DNA of 64,000 nucleotides from Branchiostoma floridae (Eukaryota > Chordata > Leptocardii > Amphioxiformes > Branchiostomatidae): the NCBI RefSeq assembly GCF_000003815.2, contig NC_049982.1, positions 13,838,537 to 13,902,536 on the forward strand, written 5' to 3'. Shown piece by piece: positions 44,501-59,500 of the stretch (positions within the stretch are counted from its first letter, which is position 1; the number at the start of each line of letters is the position of its first letter). A model generated the notes under the pieces. It was not told the DNA's origin and ran no database searches. It saw only the letters and a list, made by a program, of their open reading frames with translations. Made by a program: the position numbers and the translations under genes.

Positions 44501-47500
44501 CCAGTGACAAGGATGCATTCACCTGATATGGAACCAGGGGACGAGACCTGAAACATAGCGATAAACATTTAAAACAATCAGATTTGATATCATGTACTAG
44601 TAGAACATAGCTATTATGTGTAATTGGTGTGCATATTTCCATTTTTCCCTACTGTAGAAATCAGTCATTCATTGACAAACAATGATAGTAGTTTGACTAA
44701 AAAGGAAAGCTCTTATTCAGTTCCTCTTGAAAAAGACTTTGATTTGTAGGCAATAAATGTTCTTACTGTAGGATGTGCACAGAGTCGGTTCCATGAGACC
44801 CCACTACAAGGTCAGGCCATCTGTTATCATCAACATCCACATCACCCAACAACGACCAACCAAAACTGGCCAGGTTGGGCACACCTACGTCCTCGGCACT
44901 GATTCTCTGCAACAAAATAAAACATCATATAGATTAAGAATTATCTAAAGCTATTGCACTCAACATGTTACAGTGATTTAAGGTAGCCAGGAGGTATGCC
45001 CGAGGAAGATTTCTTTCCGAAAAATAACCATCAATGTTAGTAGATATGTACTTCTACTTCTATAAAATCAAAAATTTGGCCATCAAATGTTGCTATTTGT
45101 TGGCCAAATTTCAAGGTCAAAGTAGCTGTCTCAAATTACACAAAAAATTCAAACTCTTCACAGCTTTTCAAACTTGACATCATTGGATAGGTCTTAGTGA
45201 AAGAAATAGAATGTTTTTTATTGCGAAAAAATCGGACATACCGTTAGAGAGTTATGGCCATCAAAAGCCTAAAAATTACGCCATAATTTCTCCGGGTCAG
45301 CTAATTAAATATGCAAGATTACAATATCTCCGCAGTCATACAAGATACAAGGAAAAAAATTGGTATACTGGAGTTTTGTAACATGCTGAATTGAACTATG
45401 GCCATGAAATTTACATATCTAACTCATAAATGATAAATAATCCTGAATAATTGAGTTCCAGGGGTAATAAAATCTGAGTCAGCTAATTAAATATGCAAAA
45501 ACACCATATTTTCCCTCTCCTTGAAGATACAAGAACAAAACTTGGTATACGGAGGTTTTGGCACATGCCGAATACAAATCTGACCTCAAAATATCATTTT
45601 GATTTTTTTATGACCTATAAAAATGGATTGCGTCACTACTACCACCACAATGTGATTATCGGAGCGACACGCCCCAAAAACTGTTCATCAAAATTAGTCA
45701 AAATGGATCTTATTTTGAAATTTACCCTTTAAGGTAGAATGTCTCGCGCAGCCGCCTCAAAAGGGTGCTATTTAGTGCTCCCAATTGCTGGTAGCATATG
45801 GGGTAATAAAAATTTGAGGAAAAAAATTCATAAAAAATCAGCATTACATGATATGACAAAATCCACGCACAGATCTTTTTAAATGACCATTATATACAAT
45901 ACTGTAAGGTATCAACAACAATCGTCGAATTACAAGCGGGGCAAAACACTTTTCTGGCATTTTTTCCCCAAATGGGCGTGGCCATATAGCTCTCTATGAC
46001 ATCATCATGACGTCATGCTAATTTGCATAAATCACCTTTATGCAATAGGGTACTTCCTAAAAAAAACTAAAGACCCATGCATTATCCAAACATGATATTT
46101 TCATGACACCAAAACACCCCCCAAACGCCTCAGTTACCACTCTTTATGGCCTTAATGTTGTAGATATTGTTTTTTTTTTAGCATTTAAGGAAGAACATGC
46201 AATTTCATAAACAACCAAAAAGCAAACAACCAATGAACTTTGCCAATTTGAATATTTTTGTTATTCAAAGCAAGTACCGGTACTACTAGGAGTACTACTA
46301 GTATGTGATGTTATCATCCGATATAGCACCTAGGCTCAGGGGATGTGGTTGGCTTGAAAAAAGTGGAAGCAGACCCACCTGTGCATAGTTCTCCTTAAGT
46401 CCACTTTTGGTGCCATGGTAGATGTAAACTGCACCGCTTCCCTCATTCGGGGCACCAACAGCAATGTCTAACAATCAAATACAACAAGACATGAATAAAA
46501 AGTGAAAGTATAAGCCAAGTAATTAAGGCATCTAATTAGAGGTGAGTCGAAAATTTAATATTAGTCTTAGTGCAAATGATATAGTGTAACATTAGATCCT
46601 TTGCATAAATATTTGAAATATTTTGTAAGAATTCACATAGTATGGCAACATTAAAAGTACTTTACCTGTGAAGCCATCCCCGTTGAGATCCCCTGCTGAT
46701 GATAATGACAGTCCAAAGTGAGAGGCAGGAGGTCCAGTCAGCATGGTTACCAGCTGTAAAGTGGCCTGTGAAAAGAGACATACCATATTATGAAATGGCA
46801 ATTAGGTAAAGTCATTACATTTTGTGTGAAGTGAACCTTATCATGTAATGACAATGCCAAATCTCCATTTTTGAAGAAACCGGCTTTCTGTTTCTTATTC
46901 ACTCCATGTTATTATATACTGTACATTGAAGTCAGGACTAAGTTCATCTGTTGTGTGTATCATACCTTGTCTCTTGTGCTGTACAAGTACACAGCTCCAC
47001 CTACTCCCTTTTCCAGGTAGACAGGGGCTCCTACAAGCAGATCTGTCACCCTGTTGAACAGAGAAATCTATCAGCACTAAAAAAATACATTATCTGATCA
47101 AAGATGTCTGAAGGTTTAAAAAATTAAAGGAACTTTGCTGAAAACAAACAAATCTACAGGAATGGCAAACAACAGCTGCATTGAATACTTACAAATAAAT
47201 CACATCACAAGGGTAGCTTGCAATCTAACTGTATTTTGGTTGAGAACAATGCAGTACTACTGTGCTAAATTACCCGTCATTTGTGAGGTCCAATGCCACC
47301 ATACTGTAGCCAAACCCTGAGGCCAGCTGGGTCCCCTTGAGAGTGTTTGTTGGTTGTAAGGCACCATCATTTCCTGTCGTCTCCTGGAAGAACACGACTG
47401 CCCCGCGGTGCTGGTGTCGGGGTGCACCTGCCGCGATGTACTCCACACCATCCCCGAAGAACTTACCAGCAGCCAATGAGAAGCCTGCAAGGGATGCATT

Positions 47501-50500
47501 ACATCAGTTTTACATGGTTCATTTAGTTATAAATGACATGAATTTTTTGCACCCCTTGTTTTTCTTTTGTACCAATCAATGTATTCAATAACAACATTTG
47601 GCTAAATTGTATAACATTAATTACATACAGTAAACATTAATCCAACAATAATACATCTAACAATGAGTTATTCTTTCCAACTGAAATCATTGTGCTTCAG
47701 ATGAGAAGAGAAATGAGAATGAACTTACCAATGTAGCTATCATGTGGCTGCTTTACTGCCCCTCCTTCTGGCCAGGGGTCCCAGGTTTCTGGGTGGCCTG
47801 TAGTTTGGTAGCTGCCGGTATATGTGGACAATGTCCCTGATAGGAAAATGTTTGAAAGCAAATGAATAAATATCATCACATATAGCACTGTTATATCATT
47901 GCTTAGCCAATATAAACTTTCAACTAATATCTAAGTTTGAAATGGAAAATTGATTTGAAATCAGGCAGAGAGTCATGACTACAATGGCCAAACCCAACAC
48001 GTTTACAGGCTCTACATGTGTTTTTTCTGCTTGTCCAAGTAAAATGCTCAACAAATTCGAATTTCTTACCTGTCCAGTCATAACCTCCAGGTGCTCCTAG
48101 TACAAGCTTTGAACCATTCTGGGAAAATATGTAGAATGCTCTTTATTATGATTGCATGTTGAAATGGCTTTATCAGAAATTAGTTCACACATGTCTGTTA
48201 GTATTGTTAGCTCTTCTAGTTAGCACAAGATACTAACAGCAGTCGGACTAAGATAGCTGTTTGTTGTAATTATTATGTATTTTCAAGATATAACGTTAGG
48301 TTACGTTTATGAAGGTTAGACATCCAGGTAAGCAATATTCAAATACAATTCAATCTCTACAACTGGATAAAAACGGAAAAAAGGAATTCCTGTGAGGGTT
48401 TAGTAAAGTTACCGGCAGCGAGTTCTTTCGTTTCGGTCACTACTAGTCCCCAAACCGAAATCTCTGCTTGGAGAATAGCGGAAACATGCACCAAATAAGG
48501 TTTGCCAGAAAAGGGGCGCTCACTTGTGTGTAGAGCGCGGCAAGTCCTGTCTGGCACTTCCCGTAGGTGTAGTCCCCACCCTCGTTAATCTGGTGTCCCA
48601 GGGGATGGGTGACGGTGGTGGGCTGGTCCCCAAGACATGGCATCCGTCTGAAACGTTCACACAAGTTTATCAACATGTTTTACACAGGTAGGACTGCTAA
48701 CGTTATAACGTTACATGAATTTGGCGGCAAGATCAAATTTCATTATGTCAGCGAAGGTTGGATCGAAACTCAAAAACTTTACGCCAAAAAGCAGTCCCCG
48801 ACGAAAGGTAGTGGATTCTGTCTGAAACGACGTCTGACTGCTTCCAGAAGCATATCCAGTTGCTTGAGTAATTACTTTTTGGCGTATTTTATTTTACCTG
48901 GACGTCTAACCTTCATCGACGTAACGTTACACTGGCTTTATTTTCTTCCAGGAAAGGCTATTGGCGTTTAGCAATCCCTGACAAAATATAGCTTTAATTT
49001 ACGAAAAAGTAAACATGTCTAAAACACACAATTAACGTCATAACTCTTGATAAATTGACAAAAAATATTCAATAAAGTTTTTTAAAATACCAATATAACC
49101 TTCTTGAACATATCTTACTTTTGTACCGTGTCCGTTTTTAGACTGGCGTCCATCTCATAACAGATCCCATTGAGGATGGTGTAACGACGGAAGTATGCGT
49201 TTTTCCACATAGGGCCGCAAACCTATGGAAGGTTTAAAGGCTTCTTGGTTATGTAAAGAAGTGACAGCGACGGCAGAAAGTATATATTTAGAGATGTTGT
49301 AACAAAGACATCCAGTTTGTTGATAAACAATGAAAAACTACTACTAGTGACGTTATATGAAATGATAAAAAACAAGAATGTTTGTAGAAAGCCTCTCCCG
49401 GGTACGTACCACCACCCTGTCCTGGTGGGTCCGGACGGTAGCGCCCAGCCACATGTTGTTCTTGTTGTCCCTGTACTTGATCTCCACCATCCGCTTGGTA
49501 CCACTGCGTGAGCCTATTGTGGGGTACAAATGGGAGACAAAGATTTAAACCTGGGCGTTCCGAGAGGGGTTCACTAGACGCTTGCAATCGGTGTTGCACT
49601 GCAAGTGATTTCCGCTGGGGGATACATAGAAATGGCCATTCGAAATGATGTGACTTCAGTAGTCTAAGCAATCAAGCAGGGAACCCAAAATGTGCATAAC
49701 CTTGTTGAAAGGCCGACCCTGACCCGGGGCATTTGACCTATTCCAAGCAAATGGGGCGTAACGAAAACTATGGCCTGTAATTAGCTCTGGACATGTTGAT
49801 TCTTCACGCGCACGGAGGTCTTCCTCCACTCCTACTCGGCGGCCTCAGGTGTGTCTCTTGATTAAAGACTACGGATGTTTTGCATAGAAAACATGTTGTC
49901 CACAGTGCTATATTTACTGTGTGCGTGTGTGGGAGGCAATCTAACGAACATTTGATCGGCTCAAATTGCTCTCTTCTTGTGTAGGTCTTAGAAATGACAG
50001 GAAATTGGCCAATGAACGGGGTTCGTACACCTGAGTACACTGGATAGTACAGATTGGAGGAGCCCTGTTTTGATCTAACAGCCCCGTCAGATCGGCACTT
50101 CAATAGCTCCTCCTCCAGTGTAATAAACTGCAATATACGAAGTGGACAGATTTACTGGCCGTTACCATGACGATATTTTATGGCGAAGACGCTCTCTTCA
50201 TTAATACAGCAAAGCCGAGCAAACAAAACTTCACACAAAATTTCGCATCCTTGCGTGCTCGGAGCCTAAGCTGCGTTGTCCTGTCTAATCAAGAGCGGGC
50301 ACTTTTCTCTTCCGCGCAGCTTCTACTCTTTAGAGAAGCTCTCAGTTCCGTTTAGCTGGTGACTCGACGTCTCGTGTCCTTCATCTAAGAAGGGATTCAG
50401 ATAGCCCGCCTTCTCAGAACTCAGCTCATTAAAAGGGACAATGGCGCTTTTCTGTGGGGTCAGGGACAAGGCGCTGCTGGGCTTACTACTACCTGTTATT

Positions 50501-53500
50501 ATGACGCATCTTGGAACAATTCAGTATCGGTAAATTTGATGTAGCTGTGACTCAAATTGGGTAGAAGTAATTACTAAAGGTGATGATGAAAACGAGATTT
50601 CGCCCATGGTCATAAGGTTTACCTCAAGAGAAGAAAGCTCTGAACTCTTGAAGTTAATCTCTCTAAAGTTTCATTTCATTTAGATTTGTGGTACACCGTA
50701 CATTGATACGAGTATGTTTCCTCCTACAGTATTTAAATAACTTCGAATTCCACCCCAGGGCTTTTCTACGATCGTTTAGTATTGTTCTCTTTCTCCTAGG
50801 TGACAAAGCCCATACACCTCCAAGATTTGAATTACACCTATCGTAGAATATTCTACCCAATAGAATCTAAAGTAAGTTGGCTAAGTTGAACGCCGTTTTT
50901 ACTGGCGAGTGTAAGTGTGATCTATTCTTGTGAAGTTAAAAGGGGCCGTCACTGCTTTCAAGGTCAGCTCTCCCCCATCAGTGCTGCTCGACTATATCCA
51001 TTTATCCATCATTTCCTCCGAACCCTGTCATCTTTTTCCCCACGAAATTACTCACCTTCTGTGTCCACCACGACCTGGCTGCAGTTGTGGGAGTCCAGGG
51101 GACACCGGTACAGCGCGCCGGGCCGCTCCAGGTCAGGGGCGTGGGTCCAGTTGGCGCGGGGGGCTCCGACTAGCAGCCTGTAGGGCACAGGTAGTGAATA
51201 AATCTATTAATAAGCAACGAAATATACAAACTAACTGACTGATTGACTACTTAATTGATCATCCAATCGAGTAAGACCTAGGAAGTATGTGTGTCCCTAC
51301 AATAAAATACTTATCGTAGTTGCTGTCAAAGTTATGTGAATGAGGGAGAGAAGAAGAGGAAATCAGTTTCCTTAAATATAGATATAAAAGGTCTAAATCT
51401 AAATTTACTAAGAGATAACTTTTACATCAAAAGAAGATGTGGCACTCGTTGTACACAAGCTATCATTCTTCTGTAAAATAACCCCATTCTCTTTTAAGAA
51501 GAACCAAATGTTTGGACACACCGTCTTGATCACGGCTATCACTTGTAGACAACAATACATGGATCACAAAGTATGCGCATACATTTGCAGTTTACCTTCC
51601 ACGCTGTAGATCTAAATACAAGATATATACGCTTTTAACGCTTGTCTTGGATGCTATAGAAGAACATCTTCAACACTTGATTCCACAAAACAGCTCCGTG
51701 TCCACAAAACCGGAGGCGGACCCAGCGACCCAGAAGATAAAGCACTTGGCTGCAGCCCTTTTCAATTACAGTCCGTGTCGCCGTCCCAGTTGATTTAGGT
51801 CCAACTGTCCGTGTGGCGAAGCCTGTAATAATGTGGGGTGAGCGATGTGCCCAGACACGGGAAGCTGACAGGTCTGTGCAGATAACAATTCCGTCGGTTG
51901 TCAATGGCGCCATAATGAAGGGCTGCAGGGGATCGTGGTGGTGGAAGCCAGTTTATACCACCGGCAGAAGTATTTCATTCAAACTAGGCAGTTGTCAAAA
52001 CCTTTATAAGTATACTGTTTGTTCACAAAAGTGATATCAGTTCCATCTCAAGTTCAGCTGTGCTATCCGTACACAAAGTAATATCGGTCTCATCTCAAAC
52101 CCATACAGTAAGCTGTGCCTATCTACTGCAACTTCAGTCTAAGGACATTCTATACGAGATGTTTTCAGATGATACTACAATACGTACCTTTTCTTCCAGA
52201 GAAGATATCTGATTGAAGAATAGTTGTGTAAAAAATGATACAGACCAATATGAACAGATAGGTGTTCCTGGACGACTATTAGTGCTTTTACATCATAGCC
52301 AAACAAGCTTCATCTAAAGAAGGATGCTGAAAGCGTGGACGGTCCCCAATTACCACACATCTTAAGGCAATGGATTACGTTGAGGGCCATAGGGAGACCA
52401 CGGACAGTGCTGCAGGGCTTACAGGGCATCACAGGTGGGCGGGGGGCGCAGTGCAGAGGTGTCGTCACAATTTGTACAATTTGAGATGCGAGAACTCAAC
52501 AGAAGCTCCCTCTCAGCAGTTATCGGAATGCGATCATTAAAATGCAGAGCTAAGCATTTTTCGTCATGAGGAAATTGACGACAGTCACGGGACTATACTG
52601 CTTTGTCCTCTTCTTAACACATCAGAAAAGTATGGGACATGGACACGTTTTGAAAAGGTATAGCAGGATATAGTGAGAAAGTTGTTGGCATAATGACATT
52701 GCCTTTTCGAGAAAGGAATGAAGACAAAGAAAGAGCCATTCAAACACTGTTCATCTGAAGGATTGCAACTGTTTATGATCAATGCTACTGTTCGTTCCTG
52801 AGCACTTTCACTTTCATTCTGAGTGTTCGAGACGCATAAATCATAAAGTGGTAACTATTTCGCCAACAACTGATCTTTGCTTGAAGTACTTTTGAAAGTC
52901 CTATTTATATTTGCTTTAAAGGGAGTAACTCCCGTTGAATTTTGTAATGGAATAACGTAGAGATACAGAAAAGAATGAAAAGAAGTATGATAGACGACAG
53001 CAGTCAGCACAACGGGAATATACAGTCAGTCAGCTAGTGTTGCGTCTCACCAACCGTTGGTTTGTATATGCCGCCTTTCAACACACATGCCAGTGAGTGC
53101 TGAAAGGTAACTAAGTTACCCGAAAGAACCGCACTCCTCATCGGTGGATTCATCTCTTTACATCGTCCATAGTCACTCCCAGTAAATCTACAATAAACTA
53201 CTGTAGGCTTGGTTTCACAACTAAGTAGCCTCAGTTTCCTTCTATAATAGCGCTTTATTCGCCGATTTTTGAATAAAATAAGGAAGGTAGTGTTTTGTGG
53301 GATGTAATATCTATTCGAAACCTCAACACTACAGACACGTGGTACCAGCCGAAGGGTCAGCCTCCGGGGGTAACGCTTGGTGTCAGAATGGGTCGGTCTT
53401 TTAGAAAGGTTTTGTGGGCTGGACCCGTGCCCGCCGCAAAATGACCACTATTAAAAATCATGGAAACTGTGCTGTCCTGCTTTCCTCTACAATATGGTCC

Positions 53501-56500
53501 TCCCCTTCGGGTTCGCTTTAATTTATTGCAGCGGTAACTGATACGGTGTAGTTGCGTTGTAATTGGCTTTTTGCGGTAAAGCTTCTTTCCAGGGTTAAGC
53601 TGAGGACGACCCAAGCGATATACGTTCATCTGGTCGGGCTGGAGGAAAACTTATCTGGTTCGCGCTACCATCCGATATTTCACGAAAGTACGAAACTGAA
53701 TTGCCCGATTAGCTTTTACAGAATAATATTCTGCACGACAAGAGATAAGCATGACTTCTTCACTTAATAAACACCTAAAAGCATTTTGTCAGCGGACAGC
53801 ACATTCTCGGTAAATTATAGTCTCTGCAAAAAGTCATGAATAACTAATTCCTGCCCACTTTGTTTTGCAGACGGGAGTGATTGTCAGTCAGACAATACAA
53901 AATTTACAAAACACAACCTTCCTTCCTTTTGTCTCCTCCCACCGCGGCCTGCATTTTTTTTCTTTTTTGATTCATATCTCTCGTCCTGCGATCAGCTTTC
54001 AGTAAGATATCGATCAAGTAATTCTTGTTTTCCATGGCTCAGACGTTTTGCAATTAATGCCCACTGCATCTTCAGTGAGTAAAGCGTTGTTCTTTTGGAG
54101 TCGACACACATATTATAAAACAACATAGCAACTAGAAAGACCACATGTTGATCGTTCTTTGGTAGGGCTGTGATGATTAAAGCCTGTCACAACTCTTCCA
54201 TCGGTATTTCCCCTCTGTTGACATGTTTGTGTGTGGCGATTTAGCCGGCCTTGTTGTCCCCACATCCCTTATCTCTCCTCGCAGACGAGCTTTCGACACA
54301 TCTGGTTCATTTTACGACATTTTCTCACGTTCGCACATGGGAGGAAGTCTTTCAACTTGACCTGAATGTTCCAAAACGTGGCTGTCAGGCGATTCTCAAG
54401 TTTCGCGCCACAGAAAAGTTGGGATGTATGTTCACATCCCTGTCTGTCCAGGGGACGTTTGTCACTGGTCAGGTGTGACAGTGTCAGAGTTGTCTTGGGA
54501 AGGAAGGTCGGTCGGCAGAGCCTGCGGGCATACATGCATAGGGCCTTAATAATAGGGGGCACTGCTTTAACATGCATAACATCGCCCGAAAGGTTACTTA
54601 TGCAGCGGCAGTGTCAACAGAAGTTTAATCGACTTCCTGAACAAAAGACTTTTATACGTGTCCTATGACCCCTGCCCCGGGGCTGGGCCTATAGATGCCT
54701 TCTGATTCAGGAGGACAAAAGATGCAAGAAGCCGCTTTTCCGACTGTCACGACTGCGACTGTAGGACATCGTCTGGACACCTTTCTCTACCACATCATTG
54801 CAGAAAACGAGCTGAAAATTTGGGCTTCAAATTCTTGCCGGTCCTGTGATGATGATATTCAATTCATGGTATTCTCTGTTCTGAGACTATATATGTGTCA
54901 TGTTTCATGTTAAATCGATAAATAGGTAGTGACAGCTGCCACCATCGAACGTCCGCTGAACGACCAAATATTTGACAGATCGCTCAACGAATTGCAAGGA
55001 TAAATTATGATTTTTCAACCTTTAAGTATTTTGTTGTCTTTAAAATCATATTTTTATACAGTACATCATTCATACATCTGCTGTATTGTGAACAACAGTA
55101 TTGTCCTGGTTTAGACGAACAGCAAATCCAGTTGCATGCATCCGACAAACTTAAACCAACAACTCATAAAATTTCGTCCTATCCAAAACAATGAGCGGGC
55201 GATGTTCTAGGGGGACTATCGTTGTCTTTGTACAACAAAAACTACCTCGGTCATTTGTCGGTCTCAGCTCTCTCAGCTCTCATTAATTGGTCAGTCCTAT
55301 GAACCAGTCACTACAAATCGTGGGGGTCACACCTTGCCCCTTGGCATTTGACTGATCGCGTACACTATGGCATACTATATTACGCCACCGAGGATCTGCT
55401 TGGAGATTACCGTGTAACCAGTTTCTTGGTGAGCCTTGAATAGGGACTCCGTCGCAGTACCAGCAGTCTGCTGTACAGAGTGCTTGGAGCGAAGTGTAAT
55501 TGTGTCGGTTGCTCATCCATGGATCCAGACCATTTATACAAACAAATCTTTCAGAGCTGCTCTGCAAGCTTTTCTCCCCAGTAAGTCACTTTAGTCCCCT
55601 GATGTTTGTCATGGCTAGCTGTCATAATAATGCCCTCCGTGATCACTTAAATCCTCTTCTGCCTGACTTAATCTTGAAGAATAATAAAATCGCTGAAAGA
55701 GATGACTTGTGTGAAATGAACGTGGGCGGGTCGCCAAACATAATAATTGCGGAAGACACGAAGAAGAAGGCTTGGCATTCTTCCGGCTAGCTTCTTTCGT
55801 TAAGGCACAATCGTGTCAAGACGTTCACAAGAATGTACGTGCAAGTCGCGGCGCTTTTCGTATCAGGACCAGGCAATGTATGTGCAACTGGAAGTGTCTT
55901 TTTTTTCCAAAATTAAGCGAATATTAAACTTCTAAAGGATGAAAATGGGATTTGTGCCATTTCATTAAACAATCGCAATACAGTTTAAGGATGTTAACAC
56001 ATCTGTAACGAATTCTTTTCTGAGATCCCTGCAATCTTGCCTAGAACAGTCCTTCCAGAGCTGTATGGTTCGTTCCAAGTCCGGATGACCCGTTGAAAGA
56101 CGGTCACAATTCTGGTAGGTCCACATGACATGGTCTTTGAATACGGAAACACTGTCTGACACTTCGCACTTCGGCATTCTTCTACTCTTTGTCTGCAGTG
56201 GTACGGATTCAGTGTAGTGTTGTGAAAACAGTATGTAAAGCTTGTTGTAGAACTGTGTTGGAAATAAGATGGAACAATGTGACAGTACAAGTGTAGCCTC
56301 GTCCCAACCCTGACCTAGATCGAAGAGATAACGACTAATCGAAAGCAACTGATTTTGATAACAAGAGATAATGTCCGTACCAGCCGTTATGAAGTTGAAC
56401 ATGATCGGCTGTTGTAAAAGCACATTCTTCTTGTTGCTGTTGCTGTTCCATTTTTTGTCTATGGCCACTTGTTAATGAAATCTATATCATTTACCCGCTC

Positions 56501-59500
56501 ATCCCTAATTATTGTGTGTTGTTTTGATTCAGAATGCTGCTTCCATGGTTACTTTCGAGGCCGCCATCGTGTAGTAACAATTCTCTAGAGTTCTTGCTCT
56601 GCCTGACGACACTTCACAAAGCCAGCTACACACCTCTGGCAACTTCAAAAACCCCGACAGGTATATCTGAAGATGTTCAGGGACCACAAGAATCCCCTCC
56701 CCACGGCTTCCTCTCTCCACCTGTCTCCGCCGGGGGCCTGCAGCGATCTGTCGATAATGTTGATCAAAGTTTGTTTTGACAGTAAATCCCGCAAATCTGT
56801 GTGTGTGACGACCCGCCCCCGGCACGCAGGGGTCGCGCCCTAACCATTGACAAATGTTGGCCCCGAGCTGTTACAATGTGCCCCGGCATTAGTAGTAACT
56901 TTCACACTACACTGTGGAGGTTTCTATCCATTCATCTGACCAAGACATAATTCAATCAAAACGATGTCACTAAATTAATCTCTCTGATCTGGACAGAGGT
57001 AGTGCTTCTTGGGGTGACAATGAGTGATAGGAACTAGACCATTCACAAGGTCACAGGTAGACGTTTTCTCAGGTCCAGTTTTACGGCTGACGACGGCCCG
57101 ACTGCTCTCACGATCTCTAATGGGACTCGTCTGTCTTGCAACTGTTTCATCCTTGGTAGAAACACAAAGAGCAAGGCCTGATATGATTTACAACCGAACA
57201 AGCGGGGATCTGCTTTTTGTACGACATAAACTATAGTGAAGGTCCCCTCACACCTCCTTGTCTGGTGACGCCGCTGATTCAATCTTTTCACACAAGGGGG
57301 CATACCATGCTTCTCAAATGACGGGGAAATGTCTCTTTGCGCAGTATTTATTACAGGAGAGCCGCAAGGAATATTTCAGTTTTGCTATTTCGTACAAGTA
57401 CCACCTTGCAGGAGCGAATCGATCGATAATACACCCATTTTTATTTGGGGGAGTAAATCTCTTTTCCAGATAAACCCATGTCGTTTGATACTTTGCGCAT
57501 CTTATCAAGTCGATCTCTTATAGCTGCACTTGTACTGAAAATAGCGTGCGTCGACGGCAGCACAAATTGCAACGCAGGTGTGCACGTGTGTGTGTGTGTG
57601 GGGGGGGGGGGGTGAAATGGAAGCAAGTCCTTGGTTTTAATTTTGTTTTACTATAAAAGAAATGTTTTTGTTAAACTTAAAGTACCTCCCATAGGCAGAC
57701 GGTCGGTGGATTAAAGTTGACAGGGCGAAAGCATGGCATGCCTGGAAAAAGAGAGACGATATCTGATAGGAGAATACAGTTCTTGAATCAGTTCTTGGTG
57801 CTGTACTTGTGAGAAAAAAGTGTGACGTTGAATCTACTGAATATTCCCAGGACGACGAAAGTTTATCTAAAGACTATAGAGGTACCCGACGACAAGAACA
57901 GTGTCGCGGCGATGTGACAGGTACGTGGGACACTCACAGGACCAGGAATACTTCGGCCAACAGGTAGCCTGGGAAGTAACAACACCCTCCATATATGATG
58001 TATATTGATACAACGCTATGAATAGTGTATGAAAAGCTACCACTGACAACGGTCATCAACATTATGGCAACTCTACTTCTATCTAAACACTGCCGATTGC
58101 CACAAACATATGCGATCTGCACAAAGGACTCATGAAAGCAGTATTGGGGCCGTCGGATGAGCGTGGGTATTTCACGGCCTGCGGGAGATAAAATACATGG
58201 AGTGATGGACACTATTCTGTCCAGTTCGCGGAAGGCGGCACACAGAATCTACACCCTTGCTGCTCCGGACAATACGAACCCTCCCTGTTCTCGCCCAGAC
58301 TAAAGCGCGCTGATCGCTACTATTATGACCCCATCATGAAACATTACCAGCCCAGTTCATCAGACCGCTGCAGGCACACCCGCCCAGATTTTCTTATCTC
58401 CTGTCGGCAGACGTTCAGTCCGCGGCGACTGGTTTCCTGCGATGGACGTGTGTTCCGCGGGCGTCCCGAGCCAGCCCCGGGGACACAGGCACCGCTCTGC
58501 ACCGGCTCTTTCCTCTTACATGGGCCTGCCTGCAGTGCGATAGCGAACTTCTTCCTCTTTCGACTGCTCTAACAGGAAGTCGGAAGAAGCCAAGAAAATC
58601 TGCATTGGTGTGGATGATGGTCAGCAAAAAAGGAGACGTCAAAAATTTCAGATAAATGCCCGGTTTGTACATCAATAAGAAGAAGAAGAAAGAGGAGGAT
58701 GGTCTCACATACACTTGATGTTTGCGCAGGCAGATTCATCTGTTTGAACAGTTACTTTATCCGTTTAGCAGGGTATTACTTGACGACCAGAATCCACCAA
58801 TATGTAAATGACTGGGCGCGATGAAAAAACAACAACATCGCCGCGCCGCCGACAGAGCCCTAGGCCTGAATACACGGGGTTTATAACAGATGTTCACGCC
58901 TTCCAGTTGTCATTACAATTAACTTCATCGTTTTTCCCGATATATTTGTTTTGAAAAGTCCATCTGTCTTTACAAATGTTCTATTCATACAGTACAGATA
59001 CATACTTTGTAATTGTGACAGTGACAAGGTTCGCAAAACTTATTACTGGTACCTATCTACATCGATGTGTTTTTCAAGAATATTTCACATTTCACTCCTT
59101 GAAATATTTCTTCCAAAGATATTAAGCGGAATATTACTATTTTCATTTTACCAATGGAGGAAACTTATGTCGAGTTATCATTTCTTATATCGTAGATAAT
59201 GTTTTTCAATTATCTAAAAGAACATGAAGAATATGGGGGAGGTACTTTTCACATAGACAGATTCGTGAAAGAAACTTCAATTTGTCTTCAGTAAAAAGAA
59301 TGGCATAAAAAACGGCGACCACCCTGTCACTGGAGCAGCCGTTTGTGTTTTCACTACAATTCAATGGGACGGGGAAACGGACCGTCCAATAACGGACGAT
59401 TCAAATTCAATAAACGCACTGCGAATAGCTAATAGAGCGGGAACGCAGCGGCCAAGAAAGGGCGCATTCAAGCGGGCTACAATACCAGCAATTTGTTCGG

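Larger units (their letters stand above)
44443..51177 (-). other. Gene B exons 2-13: integrin alpha seven-bladed FG-GAP propeller
   Basis: Exons (high to low) 51056-51177, 49410-49513, 49119-49222, 48524-48647, 48070-48118, 47729-47836, 47274-47484, 46966-47050, 46666-46765, 46379-46467, 44767-44906 and 44443-44547. FG-GAP signatures recur: [60 protein letters not shown]. Three calcium loops of the integrin DxDxDG type are seen: DLTNDGVTD across exons 8/9, DLNGDGFTD across 10/11 and [11 protein letters not shown] in exon 12. The last exon ([17 protein letters not shown]) matches the propeller-to-thigh linker of alpha chains. There is no inserted alpha-I domain. Confidence 0.88.

Noticed and set aside
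55965-56468. 167-codon minus-strand frame in gene B intron 1
   Set aside because: No recognisable domain, low-complexity start, no splice connection to gene B in phase; probably chance.
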